Source of the DNA: Cylicocyclus nassatus
Taxonomy: Eukaryota; Nematoda; Chromadorea; Rhabditida; Strongylidae
DNA: 64,000 bases
Direction: 5' to 3'
Assembly (NCBI GenBank): GCA_958299035.1
Contig: CATQJL010000305.1
Span: 32,439,733-32,503,732, forward strand
Below, piece by piece: positions 1-13,327 of this stretch. The translations under genes were made by a program, and so were the position numbers. Numbering within the stretch: position 1 is the first letter of the stretch; each line of letters opens with the position of its first letter. The notes beneath the pieces were generated by a model, which saw nothing but the letters and a program-made list of their open reading frames with translations, did no database searches and was not told where the DNA came from.

Positions 1-1227
1 CTTTTTCTTCCGGAAGGTTCAAGAAGAAGAGGAAAATCCCGGAAAGCTTTAAGATGCCCGTAGAAATCACAAAATTCGAAAGAGGAGAGGGCCTTGGTCA
101 GCCATATCTTTCTAAAAACTTTCAAAAATTGTACTACTCACTCATTCAATCATTCGTAACAGCTTTGTTAGAAAGTTGTTCCTGTCTTCGCGAAAACCCT
201 GCGAATTATCATTTTACAAGGTTCTACTCAAATAAGTTCCATTGAAAAAAAAATCGGTGGGACCTCCACACTATGTGTACTGTTCATTCCAGGTCCCCCG
301 TAAAAACATATTGCTTAGCTGAAATATTGTGAACTCTGATTTTGTTTCTGGCCGCAATTTACGAGCATTTATTTAGAAACATCGCTATATGCACACAAAC
401 GTGCTAAGTCTTTCTTTATGCATAATTTTCGTTTTCAAAAAAAAAAAACAGAAAGAATCGTTTATGTAATTTTCATTGAAGTGATGTCTACTGAAGCCTG
501 CGCATAAACGCTGCAAATCTATATTGCTGAGTAGCTTCATGAATTATTTTTAATTCGGAGATCAGAATTTTTTTGCCTATAATTGTGTCTTCATATATTT
601 TGAGGCGATTTTTCATGGGATCACAAATCATTTAGGAAACAATAAGTGAGCACAAGCATAATAGATTGAAATCCCAACAAAAACATTCCTATGTGTTAAT
701 TTGAGGCGATTCCATTAACTTCCGAAATTAACATTATCGTAATTGTTACCTCATATCTTCGCAACATATTATCGAAGTTTGGTAATGGCGTTTCCAAAAG
801 GTGAAATGATCTTCTTTTTACTTTGAGACATATTACGACGATGACTCTCTCACAAAGATACGTTTACATGCATATTAATCACAAGAAATTTATATGCAGT
901 CATCCCCTTATGCATGTTGTCTTTTACATGGAGTAGAAGTAGATACGTTTGTGTTGCGGGTGTGGAATGTAACTGTGCCTCGTCTACATTCCCCATCTGC
1001 TATTTAGTTAGTACTTTCTAGTTTCATATTTGCTCAATTGCCAGCATTGGCGGTGCGAATCCATTCTCACTTCATCAAATTGCTCAACGCCTCAAACTTC
1101 GTAATGCTGTTCCTTCTCATGTTAGATTTTTTGGAACTTTTAAAAGAAAGATGCGCCCGCCATTGCTGGCCTTTTCTAGCATAAAATCGGCCTTATACAG
1201 GCATAACATCACTTTCTTACTCATAGA
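1..1227. other. upstream flank, no gene recognised
   Basis: AT-rich sequence before the first gene. A 63-codon open frame at 54-245 has no splice support or recognisable content, and I do not call it. The stretch should contain the promoter of the downstream kleisin gene, but I see no defined promoter element. No repeat with clear ends was found. Confidence 0.5.
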
Positions 1228-1236
1228 TTTTCAGCC
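1228..1236 (+). promoter_or_regulatory. probable spliced-leader trans-splice acceptor
   Basis: A consensus nematode acceptor (ATTTTCAG) ends two bases before the ATG at 1237. No upstream coding exon is visible. In nematodes this arrangement commonly marks addition of a spliced leader. It could instead be a normal acceptor after an unseen 5' UTR exon. Confidence 0.5.
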
Positions 1237-4200
1237 ATGATGCTTGTTGCTGATAGCAACCAGGAAAATTCCAGGGAGAAAAAGAAACGAAAAAAGGCAG
1301 AAAGTGAGTTTTTTTTATCTTATTGATAATTAGTGCATTGCTTCATAAAGTAAGGGACGATTGATAATTCATGTTTCAATATCCTTCTCTTAATAGTCGA
1401 TATTATTAGTTGAAACAATCTGATTTTCGGAAATCTGGTGATTTAGATAAAAGCTCTTCGTAGATGCTGCATAATAGGTTTGCGCGGCATTCCAGTGTAC
1501 CTATCTGTCCTTTAGTTAAACAAACTCTATTTTACGGAATTGATATATTCAACGCAAACTCCCAGCAGCGCATATTGCATCAACAAATTTGACGTTCGTG
1601 ATTTTGTGGCCCATAGACGTCAGTTCTTAGTTACCATTCATTTTACGACTAGGAGACGCGAGACCGCATTGCACACATTGTCTAAACAAGCTTAATCGTG
1701 TACTTAGCAGGTTTATACTTGTCATTTATCTCGTCCAGGTTTATTCACTTTTAGGAAACAGGGAAGAACAGACTCAAACATGTTAAGATGATGTCCGCAA
1801 TGCAGCTACGCGTCTCCTAGTCTTAGAATAGATGATATGAAACTAACAGGCGATTTTTCGGAAATTGATTGCACTATATTGCACCCGGGGCTATCAACAG
1901 AAATTTTGCAAACATTCGCTAACAGATGCATCAGTTTTTCCTCAAAAATCGCAGCAGCAAAACAAGCATGTTGTTGATGAAGAATTTTCGCGGCTTTCAA
2001 TGCTATGCTATTTTTTTTCAGGGGTTTTTCTCCAATGGGCGTATTCATCATCGAACCCGGAGGGTAAATGTTACACTTGAGAGTAAGCTTTACCTCAGGA
2101 GGCTTTACCTCAGCTCTACCTCAATAACCTTAAGGACGTGGCTTATCAGGGTAAAATCAACGCGAGCAAGGTCGAATTTATCTCAATTCACAGTATAAAC
2201 ACAAAATGATCTCTTAATGCACCAGTCAGTCTTAACGATGCTGTTTTGACAACATACACATATTTCAAATTTTATTGTCTCTTGAGCTATTGAGCTGTTG
2301 AGCTACTATTGTGTGGTCATGCATCAAATAATTTAGTGAATGAGCATCTTGGTGGACTAGAATTTGAATGAGGGAAATTGATTGAAATTGATTTTTGTAA
2401 ATCCATATTACAAAAATTCTTCGAGTTATTGAGCTTGTTGTCTGCCATACCAACTCGGTTGAATATAAACTGGATGATAACATCAAACGAAAACACAAAA
2501 GGAATCCATAGGAAGTTTGAGATATTAGTAAACATGAATATGTGTTTACTGTCAAAACAGTATCGCTAAGACTGAGTTGTGCATTGAGAGATCACCTGAT
2601 TTCTGTACGAAGTGTTAGAATGAATCTAATCTTGCTCTATGCTAGGGTTGAATTCACCTTGATGAGCCACGTTCGCGAATACGAGTTAATCGCCTCTGGG
2701 GTAAGATTTGCCCTCAAGATTAGAATTTAATGTCGAGGTTTGTTGGTCGATACCTGTCGATCGCTTTTCGGGGTAAACCCTACCCCTGAGGGTAAGGTCT
2801 ATCCTCAGGGTTTGTCGATGAATACAGGTCGGTCAAAGCCTCTATGTTGGCATTCTTGATTGTGAGAAAGTTCCGCAATTTCTAGGAGGCTCAAGAAAAT
2901 TTGCATTTCATTTTAGTGGTTTCTCTAGCTTTAATCTACGAAATTGCCTAATCAGTGGATGGCGCTGGAGATTCTGTCATTTGTATCTATTTCCAAACTC
3001 CTTTCGTTCTCGACCTATTACTTTGTTTGGATTCCGAACCTGAAAAGAGAAATGTATCTTCAAGAATGTCTCGGCGAGGTTTCTGTGACTTCTATGAAAG
3101 TTAACCGAAGGAATAAGAATTTATGATCGGCTCTCAGATTCGTGTGGAGGCGGGTTGCGGACTTTCCTGATTTTAAAGATAAGCTTAACGAGAGAGTACG
3201 ATATGCAATGCTATAACGTGGACGTTTAATAACTTTATCCTGAAAATTAGGGAAGTCCGCAACCCGCCTCCACACGAATCTTGGAGCCGATGATAGAATT
3301 TAACCCAATAACTCTCGAAAAGGGCACTTGAATACGAAGCATGGTGGATAAAGGATTGTATTGGTGCCGCAGAATTTTTGCGCTCTTCTAGATCTTAAGA
3401 AAGATACAGTCTGCCCCAATCCCAATCAGGCCAAAATTGGCATGGCGGGAGTCTGCGTCGCTAGGGTTTCGCGGTCACGCCCACGGCCTGCTTGTCTGCT
3501 CCCTCTTCGATCTTCTCGCTCTCTCCGCCAGCGCGCATATGCAGCGCAAACGCCTAGCGTTGCGAGCGCGCAAACCACGCTGACGGTTCGGCCTGATCCC
3601 AATTGCGGCAAACTGTATTCGGGCAAATCTCCGAATAAAAATTCCGCTCATTTGGGCTCCTTCCCTCTGATCAGCCTGGAGAGCACGAAAAGTCGAAGAT
3701 TTTTTCTGAAATGAGTTTGAACCTGAACGTATGGGCAAGAGCTTTATTAAGATGCGCGCCATTGCGCACTGTGTTTACAAAGAAAAAGAATCTAAAGAAG
3801 TACAATCGCATCAATTTTTTATTTTCCAAATTTCAGATTCTAAGGAAACGGATTACTCTAAGTGAACGCTAATGCGTAATCGTAGTCTACTTATCGTACT
3901 TATCATCACAAAGTTGGAGGGGCCAAGTTTTCGCACCTACCGCACACCTACTTCGCGCCTCTCAATTCACGTAGTGAGTCAGATTCTCCACCATTGGCTG
4001 AGAGAGGGAGATCGTACCTTTGGTGTAGCTTGCTGTCATGTAAATGTTCCCGTTACTTGCCTATAGTGGCAACACAAATTTTGCGGGCTAAAATTGCATC
4101 TAAGCGCCGTTCTGGAGACTGCGTTGTTTGACCAGCTGCAAAAGTTCGAAGATGCAGCTCACACGTGGGACGCAAACCCTCTGTAGAAGTCAAAAACTAA

Positions 4201-7200
4201 GTTACACAGTGGATTGTGAAAAATGAAAAATTTGTGATGCCAAATCCACGCTTTATGTACTTACGAAGTAGTGAATGTGACTGTTTTTACGACCTCGGCC
4301 ACACGGTCAACCTTCACCCACATTACCAAATATCGCATTTTTCAAGCGACAATTCCAAAGTTTTGAGAAAGAATTTCGCATTGCCTTCTTATTTTCTAAT
4401 TGGTATCCGAGTTACCTGGTCAGTACAAGCGTGTGCTGGCTTGGAGAAACCTGGCAGTTGGTATTTTCTTTTTTGATTACATCAAGTGAAGGTTATAGTA
4501 TGTACAAGAACGGAGCTTTGCAAAACATGCATCCATCACTCCTCAAATAATTGTAGGCATCAACAAAAGATTATCAAAAGGCAGTAAGTGTGATAAACAG
4601 TTGGTCTGAATGCCATATGGATAAAGATGCGAGTAGAGGATTTTTTGATCTGAGTTCCATTCAGAAGAAGCAGACGCCCAGAAGGCAAACGAGGGAAACG
4701 AAGAAGTTGAACAACCATTATGGATGCGAACGATAGGTGTGGTTTTGTAGTCCAATTGCTAATTCTTTTTATTTTCGCAAAGCCACACTTGTACAATTTC
4801 AGAACCAGATACATTCGACTACACGTTTGGACTGAAGTTTCCCGTGCAGGGCAGCTTTTCAGAACATTGGGAATTTTCCGAAGATCTTCTTGATCATATT
4901 GAATCCAGGAGGGTTGATGTTAGAAAAACGAAGAAAGTAAGTTTAATTAAGTCGCATTTTTGCATTTATCTCATGCTGTTCAAGAGGAAGAAGCTCATGG
5001 CGTGGAAGAAAATCATTACACTGGATTACTGTCCTTTCTATACTGGGTTTGAGGATGTGAGTGGTTTGCACGTTTTTGAAGTCATTGTTTCTATTTTGAT
5101 AGTTTAGGCCACAGCGAAGGTCGAGTCGGATCGTTTTGATTCCTTAGCGACCTTTCGTTTACGAAAAGGCAGCAACGGTACTTCAATCATGCTCCATGAT
5201 GCTTCTACTAGGAAAGCCATATCTTCTAAATCTGCCAAAGATGTAAATATCTCCGTGGTGAAGCAGAACAGAGGTAAGGCTGAAACTTAATTATTCATTT
5301 GCATCTAGGTTTAATACCGTGATAAAGTATGACGTCTTTGTCTTCCAGACATACTTGCAAATTGCCTCTGTGAACAACCTACGACCTGGGAGCATTATCT
5401 GCTTGAGGATAATCCTCAGTTCTATAGAACAGGGCAATACCTGAGAACTGGTGATATGACTGGATATGTATTCCAGGAAAGACCGTTCTACCATCAGTTC
5501 GACCCTGATCAAGAAAGTATGTCTTCAAAGTCCATTCACTCTCATGTGACAAAGAATTGTCCTCTAAGGTGCTGATGATCCAAGCGAAACTTATTCATTC
5601 ATTGAGAAGAACGCAGACAGGACCCTGTATACTTTCAAGAAACCACCGAAGGGTACTACTCTTCCAAGACTTGCTCCTCTCATACGTGTTCCACTCAACA
5701 AATATGCCAATCCAAGGAACAGAAGGGCCTCAGATGTGCGTAGTAACATTAATAGTCAGAAGCTAATTTTTTTTATGTTTTAATCTCGTTTTTATTTCAG
5801 TTTTACCTCAAAGAAAATATCGAGATTGTGCAGGAAGATCATGATGAGGATCTGGAAAGTTTAGAACGTGTACTTGAAGGCACTTGGGCAAAGATAGGTA
5901 GCCAAAACATGGTAAGTAGCTTTTTTTAAGGGAAGGAAGTAATGGAATAAGAGCTCGAAAACTAATTATTCAGTTGCATCACTTTCACGGAACTTTTCGT
6001 CATTGTCAGTCTCTGTCGACTGTTTCTTTACCTTATTGTATCTCAACAGTCAGTGTGATGATCTAAAATGAGCAGTTTAGGAACAGGAAAGTTCTTCTGC
6101 TCGCGGATCCATGAATCTCAGCGCTGATCAGGGATTTGAAGAGCTGAACGAAAGTGTATATCATGGTGAAAGTCTGTTGGACCACCTCTTAGCGAAACAT
6201 CGAGAACACGCTCAAGACTTCGAAGGCCTTCGTGATGAGCTTCGGAAACAGGCTCGATCTTGCTGCAGCGATGCTGCCGTAGAATGCGTTGAGTGGAGTA
6301 ATGCTCTCAATAGAGCTGCTGATGAGGCCCAGATAGAAGACCACGAAGTTGTTGATTGGAAGACAACTCGTTTCCTGGAATCAGTTGGCTTTCTCAAACA
6401 GAAATCTTTCCCCGAAATCCTCCAGGAACGATTCGTTGAGCAGTCTGACTCGTCAAGTCCACATAGACAAAAAAATGAAGCTGCTGAGTTTTGGGGTACA
6501 GGGCAAAATGCAGTCGAGCTACGCGTCAAGGATGACATTTTATTTGGGAAAATTCTACATCTCCTCGTAAGTTACTGTTTATCTCTGTCATATCTGAGAG
6601 CATATTGGTTGTTCAGAAGCGCGGGTTTCACAAATATCTTCACTATCTGGATGCTTCGTATCATATGGAGATATTCAAATTTAAAGTGTCAGTGGAGCAG
6701 GCGCATGAAAGTTTGAGGTTAGCACAAGTATTTGCAACATTTGGTTCCTCTGTCAAAGGTATAGATTCCGAGTTTCTCGCCTTTGACGGAAGCTTGCATG
6801 TGGTACTCAGTTACTGCCACATACTGTATACGGAAATGCCCATAGTTGTTTGTTCGCGCAGTGCTTGCTGACACGGCTTCATTCATATAATTTCGCTGTT
6901 GAAATGGCAGTATGCTAGATGAATTCTGAAAGACGAAGAGAGAAGCGAATAAGCAATTATAGACTAACACTTCGCTTTTCTTCCCCTTCACCACTTCCAC
7001 CATGTTTTACTTTGTACGCCCTACTTGTGATCACAACTTCACATGCTTCCAGAAAAGCGGAACGTATTGGTGTTGGGAAGTCCCCCGAAGAGGTAGCTAT
7101 ACTAAAGCAAAAATGTTTCCGTCCTGGCCGGTATCGAGGAATCCGAGATAGCGGACGAGTTCCGGTAAGTGAGCTTTACAAAGATGTGGTACATTTATCA

Positions 7201-10200
7201 ATAAATTTTCTTAGAAGTCGTATCAGCTTGATCCTTGGTCTCTGGAAAAGACAACAACAACATACTTGGATCGATACTTCCAATGTCGCGATTACCCCAG
7301 ACTGTGAGTCGCTAAGCCTTCATTTGTTATGGTTTTCACAAAAAAGTGAGATTGCTTGGAGAAGAAACTGTCTCAGTAACTATTTGCCATGAATGGAAGT
7401 GTCACTCTGAATTCTGGAAAATCAGGGTCGAACTTCATAGTGTGCAGAAAGTGGCATGATTTCCATCACACTGAGTGAATGAGTCCTGCACTTCGGGTGT
7501 TTCGGGTATCCCATAGGCACTGATGCAAGTCTTACCGGGAGTGCGGCAAATTTTCGTTCTCCGGTTTCTCACCTTTCCGGAGCTTTCTCGACATGCTGAT
7601 ATCCGGGCTTTGCAATGCACGAAAATGGCAAAAAATGAGCTTTTTTAAAGCTCTCCATGTTCGCACGCTGCAAAATACGTGTAAGTGGGCGGGGCCGGAA
7701 CGAAGGGGCGGGCCAGAGTAAGACTCAGCGTGGATTTCAGGCTTCCCAGATGCCCTTTTTCGCTCGAGACTTCACTGATAGATTAGTTGGGATGCCTGCC
7801 ACTGCAACGCTTTGAAATGCCGATACTCATCATTCTACTGGGGCGATGTCTTTATGTGTAGGTTGTTCTAGTACTTATGCCGATCCGAAACTGTCGCGGC
7901 GATAAGCTAGTGCTCTAGTGATTTTCGAAGGATTGTGACTTACCACCATAATCTAGGTTATATTCGGTGATGTACACCTTTATGGCATGCCGCGGAGCTG
8001 CGCTCTTCAGTATAACCTATCCGCTTGTATTTTTTGTATCTGTAATTTCGAGAATTTTTCCGAATCAGATTTCAATTTGTCAGCCATGATGCCGTATTGG
8101 TATATGTCGATTTGAACATAGTTTCGGAATACCTTTTAATTTAGTGGGATTGGCGGCTGAAAGGAGATGCTTGGAGGCTTAATAAAGGCTAGAGAAAGGT
8201 CAGAGAGTACGCGGGGAGAGATGCGGATGGCATCGCAGGCGCGAGCTCAGACAGCGGATAGGACCCCTCCGCCGGAGAAATGGCAGGGTCGCGGCGTTTC
8301 CCCAGCGGTGGGTCTGCCACTCGTCCGCCGGAGCCCTCCCATTTCTGCTCCGGACACCTCCCATTTTCTGCTCCGGAGACCTCCCATTTTCTGCTCCGGA
8401 TACCTCCCATTTTCTGCTCCGGATACCTCCCATTTTCTGCTCCTACCTCCCATTTTCTGCCCCGGAGACCTCCCATTTGTGCTCCGGACCCCTCCCATTT
8501 TCTGCGGCGCGGCTCTTCCAAATCTGACGGACTCGCGCCGGGCAAATTTCTCCGGCGCGGCTCTGCCAAATCTGGCAGGGCCGCGCCGGAGAAATGGCGT
8601 ACCTTTGCAGCAGGGCCGGAGAAGCGTCCCATTTGCCTGCCAGTGATGTCACCGCGACGGACGACCGCCCATTTGCCCCGCTCTCATTGGTCAACTGGGT
8701 CCGGCGCGACTCTGGCAGATTCGGACTGTCCGGCGGAGGGGTCCGGTCGATTGTCTGAGAGCGTTCGCCTCCCACCCGCCAATCCCGTTGAATCAATGGA
8801 TATCTATCCATAGGGCTGCATGTCTAAAATCAGCGAGGAAATTTTGAGACTTATCATATGATATGTAAATAGGGAAGTCAAAACGCTGTAGAGGAGTCTG
8901 CGTTTAATAGCCGGGCTCAAGACTCTGAGAAGTCTTATCTATTCCTATTAAGGGTGAGAGAGCCATGTGAACAGATTCTGTTCCTTGGAGATGTTATAGT
9001 ATTTATTACAGGGAAGGTGCGTTGCTGCAACTCAGGAACGATATCCGTGAGGCAGTGAAGAAAATTTCTTCGGATTCATGGTACTACAACACCAGTGATG
9101 ACTCTAATTCTCTCGAACGAAGAAATTGGACGGAGCGGGTCAATGAAGCGGTTTCATACTTCTCGACACGACTGAATCGAGAGGAAGAAGCTGAACTACG
9201 ACAAAGCAGAGCTCTTCCCAAACTCATTCAGCGTGCTGTCATGCCAAGGGTATCCACCGATCCTGTCGCCGCAAACCTGGAACCTGCTCCAGATACCTCT
9301 ACAGCGGATGAAAATCATCATGACGAAGATGAAGAAGTTGTCAATGAAGGAGAACAAGAACATGTGGCGTGAGTGTGTTTCCATTCTCGATTAAAAGTGT
9401 TTGTTTGATAAGCGCTGATTTGGGGGATTATCATACTGGCTATGCTACTTGCGTCTAGGTCTAGCAGATTTCTGACAGATTACATTTATTACCTTGCAGA
9501 AAGCCGTCAAACGGACCCAAGATTGAGGATCCGTAGTTCTACACCAGCTTTTGTGGCAACTTTTACAACACCAATATTGCAGTGATGTTCCATCTATCAG
9601 TGGCGAAGATTTCGCGGACGACATTGGTTATCCTGAAAACGAAGACGATGGCGGCTTTGAAGATGAGGCATCCTCAACCCCAGAGACGGTCAACAAGGAC
9701 AACCCGACTCACAATAATTCGGAAGAACCTGAAGCACTGAAGGGGAAAAGTAAGAGCAGTCACGTTTGGTAAAATGTCACAAACAATTTTCTCAGACAAG
9801 CTTGAGCCAGAACACGTGGAAGAACCTCCGAAGAAAAAAGAAAAGAAGGTGAAGTTGGAGCCAGATGTCAAAATTGAAGAAACTGAACTTGAGTGATTAT
9901 TTTTCCTTTGCGAATTTGCTAGCTTATCTTCTGATTTTGATTTCTTTCTAATTTTTGTTACTCAAGGTACTTCACAAAAATGCCGCAGCACCATAGCGTT
10001 TCCCTGAAGGAACGCTTCAAAATTGTGGACCCGCGGACACTTGTTCGCAGTGAAGATGTGATCTTCACCCGTCGAAAGCCTTTTGCCCGACGACCTATCA
10101 ACCAGTATAAGTTTGAAGACTTTATCAAACCGGGACTGCTGCGGAAGGTTGGAAACCAGAGTGTTTGCCTGCTTATGATTTTTTTTATTTTGATTTCTGT

Positions 10201-13073
10201 TAGGGTCGATATCCCAATTTATACTTCGAACCTGGAGATTTGGACAGTCGCGCAGATAACGTATTCATGGGTGTTCTGAGGAAGGCTACCGCCGCAGATT
10301 TCAAGCGCAAAAACGATACTGAAACATCCGACACTGAACTAGACATCTACGATGAATGGCTGGCTACTTTTGGAGGATTTCGTGTTTTTCTTGATGAGTG
10401 AGCAATTTCCCTGTACTTTGCATACCCACAACTTCATTTTATCTAGAGAAAACGATAACGATGACGACAGAGCATCTAATGAGCAGGATCCTTCGACACG
10501 CCGTTCACATAATGGAAATGAAAGTGCTTTGCATCAAGATAGCAACCAATTTAGTTTTGATGATTCTTCTGCTTCTTTTTTCTCAAGCGGGTATACTACA
10601 AGACGTGATCGCTTCAATGATATACGTCCCGACGAGTATAAGGCAATTGGAATTGATATCAAGGTCTGTGTTTTCTGACTTCTGCCTTGTTGATTTTCTA
10701 ATATCTCAAGTTTATGAAGATAACATAGAAAAAATTTCTTATCAGTTATATCAAGAAAAAAATGAATCTGTGCAATTTTTGTTATCTAAATGAAATGTAG
10801 CAGTTTTGCGGTCGATTTTGGATTATAACTACTTCCTTCTACATTCTTGTCAGAGTATTCTTGCGAAAATACACTTTAAAACAACGAATTTCGATGATTC
10901 AGAACTATTTAGAATATCGTGCCCAAAAAAGACTTCTACTCCATGACTAAAGAAGAACAAACTGCAGCTGTTTTCGCCGAATTTGAAGCTATCGACGCAT
11001 TAGGGCCTAAAAAGGAAGAAGGCTATACCATCAGTGTGAGTTCTCTATCAACCTAGCGGTAGGTTAGCGTTTTATTTATGGCGTTTGTTTAGATCATGGA
11101 CTTTTCATGTCGTGTATCCTCGTATCACCTGAATACAGCTAGGATGAAGCGTGTGATGAAGTCAATCTTGTCAAACCCCTTGGTCAGTTGGAGTGACCAG
11201 CATCCACACAAACTCGACATAGCAATTTCAGCTTGCTTACGACAAGGTGCTTTACACTAGACGTGCCTTACTAGCGCGTCGGAGATTAGAGGAACGACAC
11301 AAGCTGGATGACTCTGTATCATTGGATCCAGCTGAAATTTACTACAAGAAGTTGGATCGGTCACTCGACTCTAGCTTAGGACCAGTTGCAGAAAAAATTT
11401 TGGAGGAGAACAATCCGATGGATATCACTTCTTTGGGTGAGTTGGGACTGGCTATCTGCCAGATCAGCTACAACATCGCTCGTTTTTTTTTTTTGAAAAA
11501 ACGACGCAAGATCGCCCGATTCAGGTAACATCACCGTAGCGTGGCCATGTCTTGCTTCAGAGTGGACAAATTCTCAATCCAAGGGCATCATTCCACTCAG
11601 CTCGGCGCGGCGCACCTTCTGATATTATATTACAATTACAATACATAGAAGGGCCTGTTTGGACTAATAGGAGGCCAGATTCCACGAATTATTTTAGATT
11701 TTTGCTTACGGTAGGTTGCTCAGCAAGTGCACCGAATAAGCACATTGAGTTAGCGTAAGCAAAAATTGAAATGATTCGTGGAATCTGGCCTCCTATTAAT
11801 CCAAGCGGGTATTTCTATATATCAAAAGATGCGTCGCCGAGCTGAGTCGAATGGTACTTTGGATTAAAAAGTCGTCTACTCTGCGAGATATGGCCAGGAT
11901 ATCACATGAATCGGGCGATTTTGCATAGTTTTTTTTTCAAAAAATGCAAAAATATCCTTTTTTTGATACATGTCTAAATTATGCAGCGTTCAGCAATACG
12001 AGAATCGCAAAAAAACTTATGAGCTCGTCTATTGACAGCATTATAATACAACGATTGCAGTTGTCACCAGTGTGACAGTATAGTTTTTATACTTTGAATC
12101 AGAAATCTATCCACACATTGTTGCCGAAACAGACATCATTAGTTTATCAAATGGGGTTTTCATAGTACATAAAATATACTTTTAGATCCTATCGATGTGC
12201 TCGATGCAGTTACATATCGCAACTTGGAGGGAATGATTGATGCTGAAGAGTTGTCGAGTAATCGTAAAGATTCCACCAATAAGGGAGTGGAGGAAAGTAT
12301 GCGCCAGTTTGCAGCCGAAGTTCGGCAGTCTGATTTCAGAGTTCAAGGTAATACAATTGAGTGTAGTTTTTGTGTTAATGAATGGTGAGAGAATTTTTTG
12401 AGGGATAATCTTGTATTTCATGGAAGCATACAGTACTGAATTCTTTTCACTGCATCGTACTTTTATCAATGTAAAGTTTGCAGTGCGAGGAACGCGATTT
12501 TTTTCAATGATTTCCCAGTTTTTTTGTTTGCAAAATTTACCATTGATGCCCCGGACTGGTCTGAAACTCAACTCGCTTTATGATAAGCGATAGTCCGGGA
12601 TTTTGCTTTCTGAGATTCTTGATAGATCCAACAAGGGACCCTTAGTTTTGAAGCTACATTTACATGATTCTCAATAAACAACCTCTTTACAGGTCTACAT
12701 ACGTTTTCCTCAGTAATGCAATGTCTGCCTCGTAGAATGGGTGCTTCCGGCAAACACGTAAACATTGCCAATGCATTGGCTGTAACACTGTATATGTGTA
12801 ACGAAAATGTAGGTTAAACTGCATTCATTTCCAGTGTATCTTTGAAACAATGTATCAAACACGGAAAATTTTTAGACACTGACATTGATACAAGAAAGGG
12901 CGCAGTCTGCGGATTTGAACAAGTCAGTCAATGAAGGCGAACCTTGGATGGGCAACTTTATCATTACCAATGCCTGTGATGCGGCTTTGTTTGAAGAGGA
13001 GCTCCATAACGATGAAGGAATGTCCTTCGATATGGAAGGGAATTCCATAAATGGACATGCAATCGCTACTTAG
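1237..13073 (+). CDS. dpy-26: kleisin-gamma condensin subunit (CAP-H/DPY-26-like)
   Basis: Exons: 1237-1303, 4803-4936, 5108-5273, 5349-5516, 5569-5735, 5801-5911, 6081-6566, 6617-6717, 7053-7164, 7215-7303, 9012-9368, 9500-9532, 9583-9749, 9796-9892, 9967-10147, 10204-10397, 10447-10663, 10913-11035, 11093-11182, 11232-11436, 12186-12347, 12693-12808, 12876-13073. These sum to 3741 nt (1246 residues plus stop) and every junction keeps frame. Residues 444-447 are LDAS within LDASYHMEIFKFKVSVEQAH, which matches the N-terminal CAP-H kleisin motif (LDASxKIYxxRVDxVH) that contacts the SMC2 neck. FEDFIKPGLLRK near residues 800-812 resembles the CAP-H middle block. Residues about 1145-1185 (FSSVMQCLPRRMG, then IANALAVTLYMCNEN) resemble the C-terminal winged helix that caps SMC4. 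An acidic, Lys-rich linker lies at about 630-750. Family role: closing the SMC2/SMC4 ring in condensin I; in C. elegans DPY-26 also serves the dosage-compensation condensin. About 440 residues precede the LDAS motif, far more than in vertebrate CAP-H but in keeping with DPY-26 (about 1263 residues, from memory). The exon 1 join is the weakest. Confidence 0.77.
1304..4802 (+). other. long first intron of the kleisin gene
   Basis: About 3.5 kb between exon 1 and exon 2. It holds a hairpin element (3124-3292), short repeats of TTACCTCA and GAGGGTAA around 2050-2180 and 2690-2810, and a GC-richer patch at 3410-3710. No open frame in it shows splice support. A missed small exon whose length is a multiple of three cannot be excluded. 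Confidence 0.6.
3124..3292. repeat. hairpin MITE-like element in intron 1
   Basis: Inverted arms of about 60 bp (3124-3185 and 3230-3292), both containing the GC-rich core GAGGCGGGTTGCGGACTT or its complement. About 45 bp of unique sequence separates them. Length and structure fit a non-autonomous inverted-repeat element. Target duplication not determined. Confidence 0.75.
8146..8786. mobile_element. GC-rich terminal-inverted-repeat element in kleisin intron 10
   Basis: GGGATTGGCGG at the left end faces CCGCCAATCCC at the right. A second inverted pair, GGACCCCTCCGCCGGA (8261-8276) and its complement (8729-8744), extends the arms inward. GC content is much higher than in the surrounding intron. 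Long open frames here are repeat artefacts. It carries an internal minisatellite. No transposase is present, so it is non-autonomous. Confidence 0.65.
8335..8505 (+). repeat. 23-bp minisatellite, about 7-8 copies
   Basis: Tandem units of the form CCTCCCATTTTCTGCTCCGGA plus two variable bases (23 bp) run in one direction, with degenerate end copies. The array lies in the middle of the 8146-8786 inverted-repeat element and probably expanded inside it. Confidence 0.85.
11480..11960. repeat. hairpin MITE in kleisin intron 20
   Basis: Two arms of about 230 bp are near reverse complements. Matching landmarks are GCGATCTTGCGTC-like outer ends, CAGCTCGGCG/CGCCGAGCTG, and GGCCAGATTCCACGAAT with its complement at the centre. 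The centre is near 11730. It accounts for most of the 748-bp intron 11437-12185. Confidence 0.75.
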
Positions 13074-13321
13074 GGAGTACCTATCTGTTGAAAGCATTTA
13101 GACCAATATTCCGCTTTTTTGAGCCATAGGCTTTGTTTTGGAGCGGTGCCAGTTACTCAATCCCAGTTGCTTGCAAATGCTTTTTTTCTCTTCGATCTCT
13201 ACTGAAATCAAATTGATCTGTAGCATATGTTAACTCAAATGATTTCATTTAATAATATTCTATGCATCAATCCGTTCTGTAAATAGATCTGTGTGGTGTT
13301 TTTGTAATGACAATGTAATTT

Positions 13322-13327
13322 AATAAA
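13322..13327 (+). terminator. polyadenylation signal AATAAA
   Basis: Canonical AATAAA about 250 bases after the stop codon of the kleisin gene (13073). It is the first clear signal downstream on that strand and probably marks the end of its 3' UTR. Confidence 0.6.

Noticed and set aside
8167..8813. Overlapping long open frames on both strands (up to 177 codons) rich in Pro, Ser and Arg
   Set aside because: They come from the 23-bp minisatellite and GC-rich inverted arms of the intronic element; frames are open on both strands at once, as expected of repeats.
9500..9535. In-frame TAG after GPKIEDP suggesting the kleisin gene ends here
   Set aside because: A donor just before it (GATCC|GTAGTT) with a 50-bp intron to TTGCAG at 9582 keeps the frame into DVPSISGEDF, and later exons carry the C-terminal kleisin region.
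12876..12932. Direct splice from 12347 to 12876
   Set aside because: It gives the wrong phase and an early stop. The extra exon 12693-12808 fixes the phase and supplies the winged-helix-like segment.
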